From an uncultured Prevotellaceae bacterium (GTDB taxonomy: Bacteria > Bacteroidota > Bacteroidia > Bacteroidales > Bacteroidaceae), in assembly GCA_900316285.1 (NCBI GenBank), contig ONCG01000003.1, positions 124,001 through 188,000 on the forward strand: a stretch of 64,000 nt of DNA. Reading direction: 5' to 3'. The notes under the pieces are model-generated. The model did no database searches, was not told where the DNA came from, and saw only the letters and a list, made by a program, of their open reading frames with translations. Positions 33,047 through 42,190 of this stretch are shown here, in pieces. How positions within the stretch are numbered: the stretch's first letter is position 1; each line of letters starts with the position of its first letter. Made by a program: the position numbers and the translations under genes.

Positions 33047-34255
33047 ATGAAAAAATTGCTTACCATCGCGCTGGCCCTGTTCGTAGCAGCAGGCAACGTG
33101 TCGGCAGCTAAGAAGAAAGCTGCAGCAAAACCAAGTAACAAACCCGTCTTCACAGTAGTGAAGGAAATTCCCGTCACCTCGATGAAGGACCAGAACCGTT
33201 CGGGTACGTGCTGGGACTATAGCACCCTGTCGTTCTTCGAGGCTGAAATCCTGAAGGCAACAGGCAAGAAATACGACCTCTGCGAGTCGTTCATCGCTAA
33301 CAAGACCTACATGGACCGTGCCATTCAGGTGGTGCGCTATCATGGCGACTGCCAGTTTGCTCAGGGTGGTTCAGCTGAGGACGTGCTCGCCACGCTGAAG
33401 GCTCACGGCATCTGCCCCGAAGAGGCAATGCCTTTCCCCGGCTCGCTCTATGGCGACTCGCTGAACAACTTCAACGAGTTCTTCTCCGTGTTGGAGCCCT
33501 ACGTGGCAGCTGTTGCCAAGAGTTCGGCCAAGAAGATCAGCAACGCTTGGAAGAATGGCTTCCAGGGCATTCTCGATGCCTATCTTGGCAAGTGCCCCGA
33601 GAAGTTCACCTATGAAGGACGCGAGTACACACCGAAGTCGTTCATGCAGAGCCTCGGCCTGAACCTCGACGACTATGTTTCCATCACCAGCTACACCCAC
33701 CATCCCTTCTACACCGGCTTCGCCGTTGAGGTGCAGGACAACTGGCGCTTCCCGCTGAGCTACAACCTTCCTATGGAGGAGATGATGCAGGTCATCGACA
33801 ACGCTCTTGAGCAGGGCTACACCATTGCTTGGGGTGGCGACGTGTCGGAGGATGGCTTCACCCGCAAGGGTCTGGCCTACGCCGTTGATACCAAGGCTAC
33901 CGAAAGCCTCGCCGGCAGCGACATGGCTCGTTGGCTGAAGCTTGCTCCTGCCAAGAAAACCTCGATCCTCGACTCGCTGGGTTGCAAGGTTCCTGAGGTG
34001 GTTCCTACACAGGAGATGCGCCAGGAGCGCTTCGACAACTGGGAGCTCACCGACGACCACGGCATGCATATCTACGGTATCGCCAAGGACCAGAACGGCA
34101 AGGAGTACTACATGGTGAAGAACTCGTGGGGTGAGACTGGCGACTACAAGGGCACTTGGTACATGACCAAGGCCTTCATTGCTGCCAACACGATGGACTA
34201 CCTCGTCAATAAGAAAGCCATTCCCGCCGACATTCGTAAGAAACTCGGCATCTAA
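33047..34255 (+). CDS. Exported C1-family aminopeptidase (bleomycin hydrolase-like)
   Basis: 402 residues. The open frame extends upstream into the pepP gene, but ATG 33047 begins a signal peptide (MKKLLTIALALFVAAGNVSA), so this start is right. Papain-fold residues: Gln in SMKDQNRSGTCWDYSTL with catalytic Cys, His in DDHGMHIYGIA, and Asn in VKNSWGETGDY. PepC and bleomycin hydrolase are normally cytoplasmic hexamers; this exported form is common in Bacteroidetes and probably trims peptides in the periplasm. The C-terminus is not the PepC type. A strong terminator follows (34279-34339). Confidence 0.93.
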   Translation: MKKLLTIALALFVAAGNVSAAKKKAAAKPSNKPVFTVVKEIPVTSMKDQNRSGTCWDYSTLSFFEAEILKATGKKYDLCESFIANKTYMDRAIQVVRYHGDCQFAQGGSAEDVLATLKAHGICPEEAMPFPGSLYGDSLNNFNEFFSVLEPYVAAVAKSSAKKISNAWKNGFQGILDAYLGKCPEKFTYEGREYTPKSFMQSLGLNLDDYVSITSYTHHPFYTGFAVEVQDNWRFPLSYNLPMEEMMQVIDNALEQGYTIAWGGDVSEDGFTRKGLAYAVDTKATESLAGSDMARWLKLAPAKKTSILDSLGCKVPEVVPTQEMRQERFDNWELTDDHGMHIYGIAKDQNGKEYYMVKNSWGETGDYKGTWYMTKAFIAANTMDYLVNKKAIPADIRKKLGI

Positions 34256-34278
34256 GGCTGACACAATCCTCATTTAGG

Positions 34279-34339
34279 ATGCAACCCGGTTGCAAAAGTC
34301 GGTGAAAACTGACAGTTGCAACTGGGTTGCATTTTTTTT
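34279..34339 (+). terminator. Terminator of the cysteine aminopeptidase gene, overlapping a palindromic operator-like site
   Basis: Arms ATGCAACCCGGTTGCA and TGCAACTGGGTTGCAT pair over 15 of 16 bases and are followed by eight T. Each arm is itself a palindrome of the form TGCAAC-N3-GTTGCA (34280-34294 and 34317-34331). The second lies just before the -7 box of the metal ATPase gene. Confidence 0.8.
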
Positions 34340-34343
34340 GCCA

Positions 34344-34351
34344 TACCTTTG
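34344..34351 (+). promoter_or_regulatory. Probable -7 box of the metal ATPase gene (TACCTTTG)
   Basis: TAnnTTTG match, 55 bp before the ATG. The palindrome at 34317-34331 covers the position of the upstream promoter box, which suits repression. Confidence 0.6.
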
Positions 34352-34406
34352 CACCAGAAATCAAAATAACGGGTATTTCCGACAAAACAAATAACAACAA
34401 AAGGAT

Positions 34407-36524
34407 ATGGCACATCATCACGATCACGAACAAGAGCACGACTGCTGCTCACATGAACATCACGAGCATGGTTGCGGCTGCTCTCATCACCATCACGAGC
34501 ACGAACACGAGCAAGACTGCTGCTCACACGAACACCACGAGCACGGTTGTGGCTGCTCTCATCACCATCACGAACATGAGCACGGCAGTCTGAAACGCCA
34601 GCTCACGCTCATCGCCATTACGATAGTACTTCTCATCGCAGCCGTCATCATTGAGAAAAACTGCCAGCTAGCCACATGGCAACTGCTCCTTATTTATCTC
34701 GTACCCTATCTGCTCATCGGACACGAAACGCTTCACGAAGCCATAGAGGGCGTGGCCCACGGCGATGCCTTCAACGAGCATTTCCTCATGTCGGTGGCAA
34801 CCATCGGTGCACTCGGCATTGGCTTCCTGCCTGGTGCAGAGACCCAATTCCCCGAGGCGGTCTTCGTGATGCTCTTCTTCCAAATCGGCGAGCTCTTCGA
34901 AGGCTATGCCGAGGGTAAAAGCCGCGACAGCATCGCTCATCTCATGGATATCCGCCCCGATGTGGCACGCATCGTGAGCGACGGTGAAGAGAAAATGGTA
35001 GACCCCGACCAGGTGGCCGTGGGCGACATCATCTTAGTGAAACCCGGTGAGAAAGTGCCGCTCGATGGTATCGTCACAGAAGGCAGCAGCACGCTTAACA
35101 CCATGGCTCTGACGGGCGAAAGCATGCCACGCGAAGTTGCGTTGGACGATGAAGTCGTATCAGGTTGTGTGAATCTGTCAGGTGTTATCAAGGTTCGTAC
35201 TACTAAATCGTTCGGCGAAAGCACCGTGTCGAAAATCATCAACCTCGTTGAAAACGCCGGTGAACATAAGTCGAAGAGCGAGGCCTTCATCACCCGCTTT
35301 GCACGTATCTACACACCCATCGTGGTTTTGGCAGCTGTGGCCCTAGCCATCCTGCCCCCGCTGCTGATTGCCGTCACGCAACACGTCGGTTTCTCAACGA
35401 CATTCCCCACTTGGCTTTACCGTGCACTGATGTTCCTCGTGGTGTCATGCCCTTGCGCATTGGTCATCAGTGTACCACTGACATTCTTCGGTGGAATTGG
35501 TGGAGCCTCACGCAAAGGCATCCTCATCAAGGGTGCGAACTTTATGGACGTGCTGTCGAAAATCGGTACGGTGGTATTCGACAAAACGGGTACTCTCACT
35601 CAGGGCGAGTTTGCTGTGGAAGCCGTGCACACCTCCTCCGAGGATAGCCTCATCAGCGATGAAGAGCGAGAGAGAGAACTGCTGCATCTGGCTGCCCACG
35701 TGGAACACTTCTCAACCCACCCCATCGGTGCGGCTTTGCGCGATGCTTTCCCCGACGAGGCCACCGATGGTTGCACCGTGAGCCATGTTGAGGAAATTGC
35801 CGGCCAAGGCATCAGGGCATTGGTGAAGCGCCCCGATGAAGAGATGGGCCACATCGTGTGCGTTGGTAACACAAAACTCATGGAAGCAACGGGTGCCAAG
35901 TGGCGTCCCTGCACCCATACGGGTACCATCATTCACGTAGCCATCGACGGCGAATATGCCGGTCACATCGTCATCAACGACAAGATTAAACCCGAGAGCG
36001 CCGACGCGATAGCTCAGCTCCGGGAGCTAGGCGTGGAGAAAGTCGTCATGCTCACGGGTGATCGTGAGGCGGTAGCTGCTAACGTCGCCCAGAAGCTCGG
36101 ACTCACCGCATATCATGCAGAGCTGTTGCCCACCGACAAGGTGTCGCATGTGGAACAAATGATGGCGGAAGCCACACACACCGACAAGGCATTGGCTTTT
36201 GTCGGCGACGGCATCAACGATGCACCTGTCCTGGCACGCGCCGATGTGGGTATTGCCATGGGTGGACTGGGCAGCGATGCAGCCATCGAGGCCGCCGACG
36301 TCGTGCTCATGGATGACCATCCCACGAAGATAGGACTCGCCATCAGCATCGCCCGACGCACCATCGCCATCGCCCGTCAGAACGTAGCGTTTGCCATCGG
36401 CGTAAAAGTAGCCGTGCTCGTGCTCGCCGCCTTCGGACTTGCCACCATGTGGATGGCCGTCTTCGCCGATGTTGGCGTGACGGTACTTGCCGTTCTCAAT
36501 GCCATGCGTGCCTTGAAATGCTAA
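34407..36524 (+). CDS. P1B-type heavy-metal ATPase with duplicated His/Cys-rich head
   Basis: 705 residues. Exports soft divalent metals such as Zn, Cd or Pb at the cost of ATP (ZntA-like). The cytoplasmic head, residues 1-60, is almost only His, Glu, Asp and Cys and consists of two copies of a ~26-residue unit with DCCSHEHHEHGCGC at its core; there is no HMA fold. Then come membrane helices, the actuator TGES (236-239), the CPC metal site (SCPCALV, 347-353), the phosphorylated Asp in DKTGTLTQG (D392) and GDGINDAP. Full length and intact. The TGCAAC palindromes upstream may bind a metal-responsive repressor. A terminator follows at 36564-36611. Confidence 0.95.
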   Translation: MAHHHDHEQEHDCCSHEHHEHGCGCSHHHHEHEHEQDCCSHEHHEHGCGCSHHHHEHEHGSLKRQLTLIAITIVLLIAAVIIEKNCQLATWQLLLIYLVPYLLIGHETLHEAIEGVAHGDAFNEHFLMSVATIGALGIGFLPGAETQFPEAVFVMLFFQIGELFEGYAEGKSRDSIAHLMDIRPDVARIVSDGEEKMVDPDQVAVGDIILVKPGEKVPLDGIVTEGSSTLNTMALTGESMPREVALDDEVVSGCVNLSGVIKVRTTKSFGESTVSKIINLVENAGEHKSKSEAFITRFARIYTPIVVLAAVALAILPPLLIAVTQHVGFSTTFPTWLYRALMFLVVSCPCALVISVPLTFFGGIGGASRKGILIKGANFMDVLSKIGTVVFDKTGTLTQGEFAVEAVHTSSEDSLISDEERERELLHLAAHVEHFSTHPIGAALRDAFPDEATDGCTVSHVEEIAGQGIRALVKRPDEEMGHIVCVGNTKLMEATGAKWRPCTHTGTIIHVAIDGEYAGHIVINDKIKPESADAIAQLRELGVEKVVMLTGDREAVAANVAQKLGLTAYHAELLPTDKVSHVEQMMAEATHTDKALAFVGDGINDAPVLARADVGIAMGGLGSDAAIEAADVVLMDDHPTKIGLAISIARRTIAIARQNVAFAIGVKVAVLVLAAFGLATMWMAVFADVGVTVLAVLNAMRALKC

Positions 36525-36563
36525 GCGAAACATCGCACCAAAGTCACGAACACCAACCCCTCA

Positions 36564-36611
36564 ACACACGCAGCCATCACCATCCGATGAGCTGCGTGTG
36601 TTTCTTTTTAC
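36564..36611 (+). terminator. Rho-independent terminator of the metal ATPase gene
   Basis: ACACACGCAG and CTGCGTGTGT pair perfectly, followed by TTCTTTTT. Confidence 0.9.
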
Positions 36612-36710
36612 TGCCTGCGTGAAACGAGTCTTTCTGTGAAAAAAGGCTAAAAAACTATCAAACGCGATACTTTTCATAACAGAAAGTGCATTGCTTTCAA
36701 CTTTTATTTG

Positions 36711-36718
36711 TAACTTTG
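36711..36718 (+). promoter_or_regulatory. Probable -7 box of recJ-recQ (TAACTTTG)
   Basis: TAnnTTTG match about 100 bp before the recJ start, with a TTG 17 nt upstream. Confidence 0.55.
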
Positions 36719-36818
36719 GGGGCACATTATCGTATATTGCCTGAATAGGCACTTTTTGGCATGCGCTATAATGAACAACGCGCGGCCCCCAGACAGAAGA
36801 AATAAAAACAATATATAC

Positions 36819-38546
36819 ATGCACTTCAAATGGAATTACGAACCGCCTACACAACAAGAACGGCTGTCAGCTGAGGAGCTGGGCGAAAAGCTCAGCCTGA
36901 GCCCCGTGCTGGCATTGCTGCTCATTCGACGCGGCATTACCACGGAGAGCGCAGCCAAGAGATTCTTCCGTCCGCAACTGGCCGACCTCATCAATCCTTT
37001 CCTGATGAAGGATATGGACGTGGCCGTCGACAGGCTGAACGATGCCATCGGACGAAAAGAACGCATCCTCGTATATGGCGACTACGACGTCGACGGATGC
37101 ACGGCTGTGGCATTGGTCTACAAGTTCTTGAGGCAGTTCTACTCAAACATCGATTACTACATCCCCGATCGCTACGACGAAGGCTACGGCGTGAGCAGAA
37201 AGGGATTGGAGTATGCACGCGACACCGGCGTGCGACTGATTATTATTCTCGACTGTGGCATCAAGGCTATCGACGAAATAGCCTATGCAAAGAGCTTGGG
37301 TATCGACTTCATCATCTGCGACCACCATGTGCCAGATGAGACGATGCCCGATGCCGCAGCCATTCTGAACCCCAAGCGTCCCGACGACGCCTACCCCTTC
37401 AAGCACCTTTGTGGCTGTGGTGTAGGTTTTAAGTTCATGCAGGCATTCGCCAAGAACAATGGCATTCCGTTCTCGCGGCTCATCCCGCTGTTGGACTTCT
37501 GTGCCGTGAGCATCGCAGCAGATATCGTTCCCGTCACCGACGAGAACCGCATCCTGGCCTTCCACGGACTGAAACAGCTGAACCAGAATCCGAGCACGGG
37601 TCTGAAAGCCATTGTCGACATCTGCGGACTTAGCGGGCGCGAACTCTCCATGAGCGACATCGTGTTCAAGATAGGACCGCGCATCAATGCATCGGGCCGC
37701 ATGGAGAATGGCAAGGAGTCGGTTGACTTGCTCGTTGAGAAGGACTTCCCCACGGCTTTCAACATGGCGAAGCACATCAATGAATACAACGAGCAGCGCA
37801 AGGACATCGATAAGCAGATGACGGAGGAGGCAAACCAGATTGTTGCACGCCTGGAAAGTCAGAAGCACCGGTCGAGCATTGTCCTCTACGACGAAGGCTG
37901 GAAGAAGGGCGTCATCGGCATTGTGGCTTCGCGTCTCACTGAAATCTACTTCCGACCCACCGTGGTACTGACGCGCGACGGCGAGTTTGCCACTGGCTCG
38001 GCACGCTCGGTGACGGGCTTCGACGTCTACTCGGCCATCAAGAGTTGTCGCGACCTGTTAGTGAACTTCGGCGGTCACACCTACGCCGCAGGCCTCACCC
38101 TGCGCTGGGACGACATACCTGAGTTCCGCCGCCGCTTCCATCAGTACGTCGACGAACACATTCAGCCGGAGCAGACAGAGCCCATCCTCAACATCGATGC
38201 CATGCTCGACTTCAAGGATATCTCCAAACGACTGCATAACGACTTGAAACGTTTCTCGCCCTTCGGACCGGAGAATCAGAAGCCGCTGTTCTGCACAATC
38301 GGCGTCTACGACTACGGCACGTCGAAGGTGGTAGGGCGCGAACAGGAGCACATCAAGCTCGAACTGGTCGACTCCAAGTCGAGTAGCGTCGTCAACGGCA
38401 TCGCCTTCGGACAAAGCGCCTCAGCACGATACATCAAGTCGAAGCGCGCCTTCGACATTGCCTACACACTTGAGGACAATGTCTTCAAGCGGAGTCAGGT
38501 GCAGCTGCAGATTGAGGATATCAGACCTTCGGAGACCGATAGTTAG
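36819..38546 (+). CDS. recJ: Single-stranded-DNA exonuclease RecJ
   Basis: 575 residues from MHFKWNYE (36819), the start that suits RecJ of Bacteroidetes; the frame is open 21 codons further upstream. RecJ degrades single strands 5' to 3' in recombination and repair. DHH motifs are VYGDYDVDGCTA, LDCGI, CDHHVPD and the DHHA1 element FGGHTYAAGLTL; a C-terminal OB-like domain follows. recQ begins 31 bp downstream, so the helicase and nuclease that act together in gap repair are encoded as one unit. Confidence 0.95.
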   Translation: MHFKWNYEPPTQQERLSAEELGEKLSLSPVLALLLIRRGITTESAAKRFFRPQLADLINPFLMKDMDVAVDRLNDAIGRKERILVYGDYDVDGCTAVALVYKFLRQFYSNIDYYIPDRYDEGYGVSRKGLEYARDTGVRLIIILDCGIKAIDEIAYAKSLGIDFIICDHHVPDETMPDAAAILNPKRPDDAYPFKHLCGCGVGFKFMQAFAKNNGIPFSRLIPLLDFCAVSIAADIVPVTDENRILAFHGLKQLNQNPSTGLKAIVDICGLSGRELSMSDIVFKIGPRINASGRMENGKESVDLLVEKDFPTAFNMAKHINEYNEQRKDIDKQMTEEANQIVARLESQKHRSSIVLYDEGWKKGVIGIVASRLTEIYFRPTVVLTRDGEFATGSARSVTGFDVYSAIKSCRDLLVNFGGHTYAAGLTLRWDDIPEFRRRFHQYVDEHIQPEQTEPILNIDAMLDFKDISKRLHNDLKRFSPFGPENQKPLFCTIGVYDYGTSKVVGREQEHIKLELVDSKSSSVVNGIAFGQSASARYIKSKRAFDIAYTLEDNVFKRSQVQLQIEDIRPSETDS

Positions 38547-38576
38547 TTGACAACCCATCATTGACCGTTGACAGCG

Positions 38577-40589
38577 ATGACTACTCCCGAAGGCACAGAG
38601 ACGGCTGACGGCTGCCAAAGCACGGCAGCTGATTACCTGCACATCCTGAAACAATATTGGGGCTACGATGATTTCCGCGGCATTCAGCGTGAAATCATCG
38701 AGAGCATTGGTGCTGGTCGCGACACGCTGGGACTCATGCCGACAGGAGGCGGCAAGAGCATCACATTCCAGGTGCCGGCGCTGAGCATGGACGGTTTGTG
38801 CATTGTCATCACGCCACTCATCGCCTTGATGAAGGACCAGATGCAGCACCTGCGGCAGATAGGCATTCAGGCGACAGCCATCTACAGCGGCCTTTCGCAC
38901 CAGGAAATCCTGACCGCTCTCGATAACTGCATCTTCGGAGGAGTGAAGATTCTCTATGTCTCGCCAGAACGACTCTCGTCCGAAATCTTCCAAACAAAGC
39001 TGCGTCGCATGAAAGTGAGCTTCATCACCGTCGATGAAGCCCACTGCATCTCGCAATGGGGTTACGACTTCCGCCCCTCATATCTCGAGATTGCAAAGAT
39101 ACGCCAACTCGTCAACCTGAAGCGTTCCGGCAAGGAGCGCATACCTATTCTTGCGCTGACGGCCACTGCTACAGCACGTGTGATAGAAGACATTCAGAAG
39201 AAACTGGAATTTACCGAGCCGAATGTCTACAAGATGAGTTTCGAGCGAAAGAACCTTGCCTATATCGTCAGGGATGTCGACGACAAGGAACAACAGCTGC
39301 TGCACATCCTAAACTCCGTTGCCGGATCGGCCATCGTCTATGTGCGTAGCCGTCGCAGGACAAAGGAGATAGCCGATGTCCTCAATACAAAGCTCGCCTC
39401 CTCGCTCTCCAACTCTAAGCAAAAGATTGCCACCTACTACCATGCAGGACTCGACCAAAGCGTGCGCGACGCCAGGCAGACCGCTTGGCAGAATGACGAG
39501 GTGCGCATCATGGTTGCGACCAATGCATTTGGCATGGGCATCGACAAGCCCGATGTCCGTTTGGTCATCCACATGGATTGCCCCAGTTCCATCGAAGCCT
39601 ATTTCCAGGAAGCCGGACGGGCAGGACGCGACGGGCGCAAGGCTTATGCTGTGATGATCTACAACGGTAACGACCGCCGGAAATTGGAGAAACGCATCGA
39701 TGACACGTTTCCACCGAAGGAGTATATCCAACAAGTCTACGAGCAACTGGCTTACTATTTCCAGATGGCGCTTGGCGACGGCTATGGCGTGACACGCGAA
39801 TTCGACATTGGCCTGTTCTGCTATTCATTCAAACACTTCCCGACACGCGTCGATTCGGCATTGAAACTCTTGTCAAGAGCCGGATGGATTCACTACGAGA
39901 CTGACCCGGATAACGCCACGCGCATTCGTTTCCTGCTGGAACGCGACGAGCTTTATCTGCTTAATGATGCAACACCACGCGAAGAGGCCGTCATCACGAC
40001 GCTTTTGCGCACCTACAGCGGACTCTTCACCGACTACGCCTACATCAGCATTGGCAGAATAGCACGCGAATGCAACCTCACCGAAGATGAGGTCTATCAG
40101 CAACTAAAGGCACTCAACCACAGGCGCATCGTCCACTTTATCCCGCAACGCTCCACACCCACCATCACCTATACGCAGCGACGCGAACCCAGTGAGAACA
40201 TCACCATCCCGAAAAGCATCTACGAAGACCGTCGCGAACTCTTTGCCAAGCGCATACGTGCGGTGTGGTTCTATTGCGAAAACAATGAAACGTGCCGCTC
40301 TCGACAGCTCATCTCCTATTTTGGGGAGGAAAACGCGCACGACTGTGGACAATGCGACGTCTGTCTGAAGCGAGCTACGTATAGCACCAAAGAAAAAGCT
40401 TCCGCACATGCCGAAGCTGTTGCGGAAGCTGCTGAAACGATCATTCAGTGGTTGAAAGACGGACAAGAGCACCTCATCAAGGATTTATCGACGTTGCACA
40501 TACCCCAAGACATACTCAGTGAGGCGCTGCGACATCTGCTCAACGAAGAGGTCGTTGCCGTCGACATAGCAAACATCTACTTGCCCTGA
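38577..40589 (+). CDS. recQ: ATP-dependent DNA helicase RecQ
   Basis: 670 residues from ATG 38577. Unwinds DNA 3' to 5' together with RecJ. Motifs: MPTGGGKS (Walker A), VDEAHCISQWGYDFRPSY (DEAH and the aromatic-rich loop), VATNAFGMGIDKPDVR and QEAGRAGRDG. The zinc site of the RQC domain is visible as CRSRQLISYFG with CGQCDVC. After a partial winged-helix stretch the protein ends without an evident HRDC domain, so it is slightly shorter than E. coli RecQ at this end. Its last 13 bases overlap the ilvC tail on the other strand. Confidence 0.95.
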   Translation: MTTPEGTETADGCQSTAADYLHILKQYWGYDDFRGIQREIIESIGAGRDTLGLMPTGGGKSITFQVPALSMDGLCIVITPLIALMKDQMQHLRQIGIQATAIYSGLSHQEILTALDNCIFGGVKILYVSPERLSSEIFQTKLRRMKVSFITVDEAHCISQWGYDFRPSYLEIAKIRQLVNLKRSGKERIPILALTATATARVIEDIQKKLEFTEPNVYKMSFERKNLAYIVRDVDDKEQQLLHILNSVAGSAIVYVRSRRRTKEIADVLNTKLASSLSNSKQKIATYYHAGLDQSVRDARQTAWQNDEVRIMVATNAFGMGIDKPDVRLVIHMDCPSSIEAYFQEAGRAGRDGRKAYAVMIYNGNDRRKLEKRIDDTFPPKEYIQQVYEQLAYYFQMALGDGYGVTREFDIGLFCYSFKHFPTRVDSALKLLSRAGWIHYETDPDNATRIRFLLERDELYLLNDATPREEAVITTLLRTYSGLFTDYAYISIGRIARECNLTEDEVYQQLKALNHRRIVHFIPQRSTPTITYTQRREPSENITIPKSIYEDRRELFAKRIRAVWFYCENNETCRSRQLISYFGEENAHDCGQCDVCLKRATYSTKEKASAHAEAVAEAAETIIQWLKDGQEHLIKDLSTLHIPQDILSEALRHLLNEEVVAVDIANIYLP

Positions 40590-41632
40590 TCGCTGTTTTC
40601 CGGGCGGAGCGTACGAACAACAGCACCGGTCTGCCACATCTCCAGATTGCGCATCTCGGCGAGTTCCTTGGTCAAACCTTCACGGTAGTCGGGCTTCGAG
40701 TTGGAATCTATCGAGCGCTGAGCCTCATTACCACAACGCACTTCCTCATACAAAGTCTTCATCACTGGCTTGATGGCGTCGCGGAAACGCGGAGCCCAGT
40801 CAAGTGCGCCACGCTGAGCTGTAGTCGAACAGTTGGCATACATCCAGTCCATACCCTTCTGGGCGAAGAGCGGGCCAAGGCTTTGCGTCAGCTCCTCAAC
40901 GGTCTCGTTGAAGGCTTCCGACGGTGAGTGGCCGTTCTCGCGCAACACTTCATACTGTGCTTCGAGCAAGCCTTCGATGGCTCCCATCAGCGAACCACGC
41001 TCGCCAGTGAGGTCGCTCACGGCTTCACGCTCGAAGGTGGTCTTGAACAGATAGCCTGCACCGATACCGATACCGAAGGCAAGCGTCTTCTCCTCTGCAT
41101 GACCGCTGGCATCCTGATGCACGGCATACGAACAGTTCAGGCCGCGGCCTTCCTTGAACATCGTGCGAAGCGAGGTGCCCGAACCCTTCGGAGCCACCAA
41201 GATGACATCGACGTCTTCGGGAGGAACAACACCCGTGCGGTCGCTCCAGCAGATGGCAAAGCCATGACTGTAGTAGAGGGTCTTGCCCGGTGTGAGATGC
41301 GGTTTGATCTTGGGCCATGCGGCAATCTGACCAGCATCACTCAGCAACATGCAAAGGATGGTTCCGCGCTTAGCGGCCTCCTCAATCGAGAACAGCGTCT
41401 CGCCGGGTACCCAACCATCGGCAATAGCCTTTTCGAAGGTCTTTCCTTCGCGCTGACCCACGATGACATTGAATCCGTTATCGCGCAGGTTGCAAGCCTG
41501 ACCAGGACCTTGAATACCATAGCCAATCACAGCTATCGTTTCGTTCTTCAGCACTTCGCGTGCCTTCTCCAAAGAAAATTCCTTACTGGTGACCACTTGT
41601 TCGATGACACCACCAAAATTCATTTCTGCCAT
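40577..41632 (-). CDS. ilvC: Ketol-acid reductoisomerase
   Basis: 351 residues. Second enzyme of isoleucine/valine synthesis, converting acetolactate to dihydroxyisovalerate with NAD(P)H and Mg. Rossmann start AVIGYGIQGPGQACN (a Bacteroidetes variant of GYGSQGHA), then APKGSGTSLRTMF and the metal-binding knotted C-terminal domain (EREAVSDLTGERGSLMGAIE, FNETVEELTQ). Last gene of the ilv operon, 61 bp after ilvN. Its stop overlaps the recQ end. Confidence 0.96.
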   Translation of the reverse strand: MAEMNFGGVIEQVVTSKEFSLEKAREVLKNETIAVIGYGIQGPGQACNLRDNGFNVIVGQREGKTFEKAIADGWVPGETLFSIEEAAKRGTILCMLLSDAGQIAAWPKIKPHLTPGKTLYYSHGFAICWSDRTGVVPPEDVDVILVAPKGSGTSLRTMFKEGRGLNCSYAVHQDASGHAEEKTLAFGIGIGAGYLFKTTFEREAVSDLTGERGSLMGAIEGLLEAQYEVLRENGHSPSEAFNETVEELTQSLGPLFAQKGMDWMYANCSTTAQRGALDWAPRFRDAIKPVMKTLYEEVRCGNEAQRSIDSNSKPDYREGLTKELAEMRNLEMWQTGAVVRTLRPENSDQGK

Positions 41633-41693
41633 AATGTTTTATTTTTAATTGTTATTAATAATGTTATGATATTCTTTTCTGTTTCATCAATCA

Positions 41694-42185
41694 TCACCGA
41701 GTGACGGCGATGCGTCCGCTGCGGGTGAACTGCAGCAGGCAGCCCATACTCTTCAACTGCAGGAACAGGTTGGCAATGTCTTCCGTCAGACTGGCAATGA
41801 GTACGGTGCTATAGGTGGGGTTCACCTCCATCATTCGTGCATCGTGGCGACGGATGGTTCGCGACACCTCTGGATTCTCCAGCAACACGGGCGTTGAAAT
41901 CTTAAACAAGGCCACCTCATGAATGAACAACTGATCGTCGGTGTAGTAGTTAGCCTTGACGATATCTATCTTCTTCTCAATCTGGCGAGTGATGATCTTT
42001 ATTTGTTCCTCGTCGCTCCATGCCGTAATGGTGTATTTATGGATGCCTTCAGTACTCGATCCCGACACATTCAACGACTCAATATTCACCTGCCGGCGTG
42101 TAAAAACGGCGGTGATCTGGTTCAGAAGTCCTGCAATATTCTCTGAATAAACCAGCAGCGTATATAGTTTTTTATCCATGTCCAT
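41694..42185 (-). CDS. ilvN: Acetolactate synthase regulatory subunit
   Basis: 163 residues with an N-terminal ACT domain (YTLLVYSENIAGLLNQI, RRQVNIESLNVSGSS) that binds valine for feedback inhibition, and a C-terminal subunit domain. It starts six bases after the ilvB stop. A second ATG two codons in has better spacing from the upstream AGGAG and may be the true start. Confidence 0.93.
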   Translation of the reverse strand: MDMDKKLYTLLVYSENIAGLLNQITAVFTRRQVNIESLNVSGSSTEGIHKYTITAWSDEEQIKIITRQIEKKIDIVKANYYTDDQLFIHEVALFKISTPVLLENPEVSRTIRRHDARMMEVNPTYSTVLIASLTEDIANLFLQLKSMGCLLQFTRSGRIAVTR

Positions 42186-42190
42186 CTCTC

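Larger units (their letters stand above)
36525..36818. other. Intergenic region before recJ
   Basis: 294 bp with the terminator of the metal ATPase gene (36564-36611), one isolated GCATTGCTTTCAAC word related to the 22-bp arrays (near 36688), the recJ -7 box (36711-36718) and about 100 bp of leader. Confidence 0.6.
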
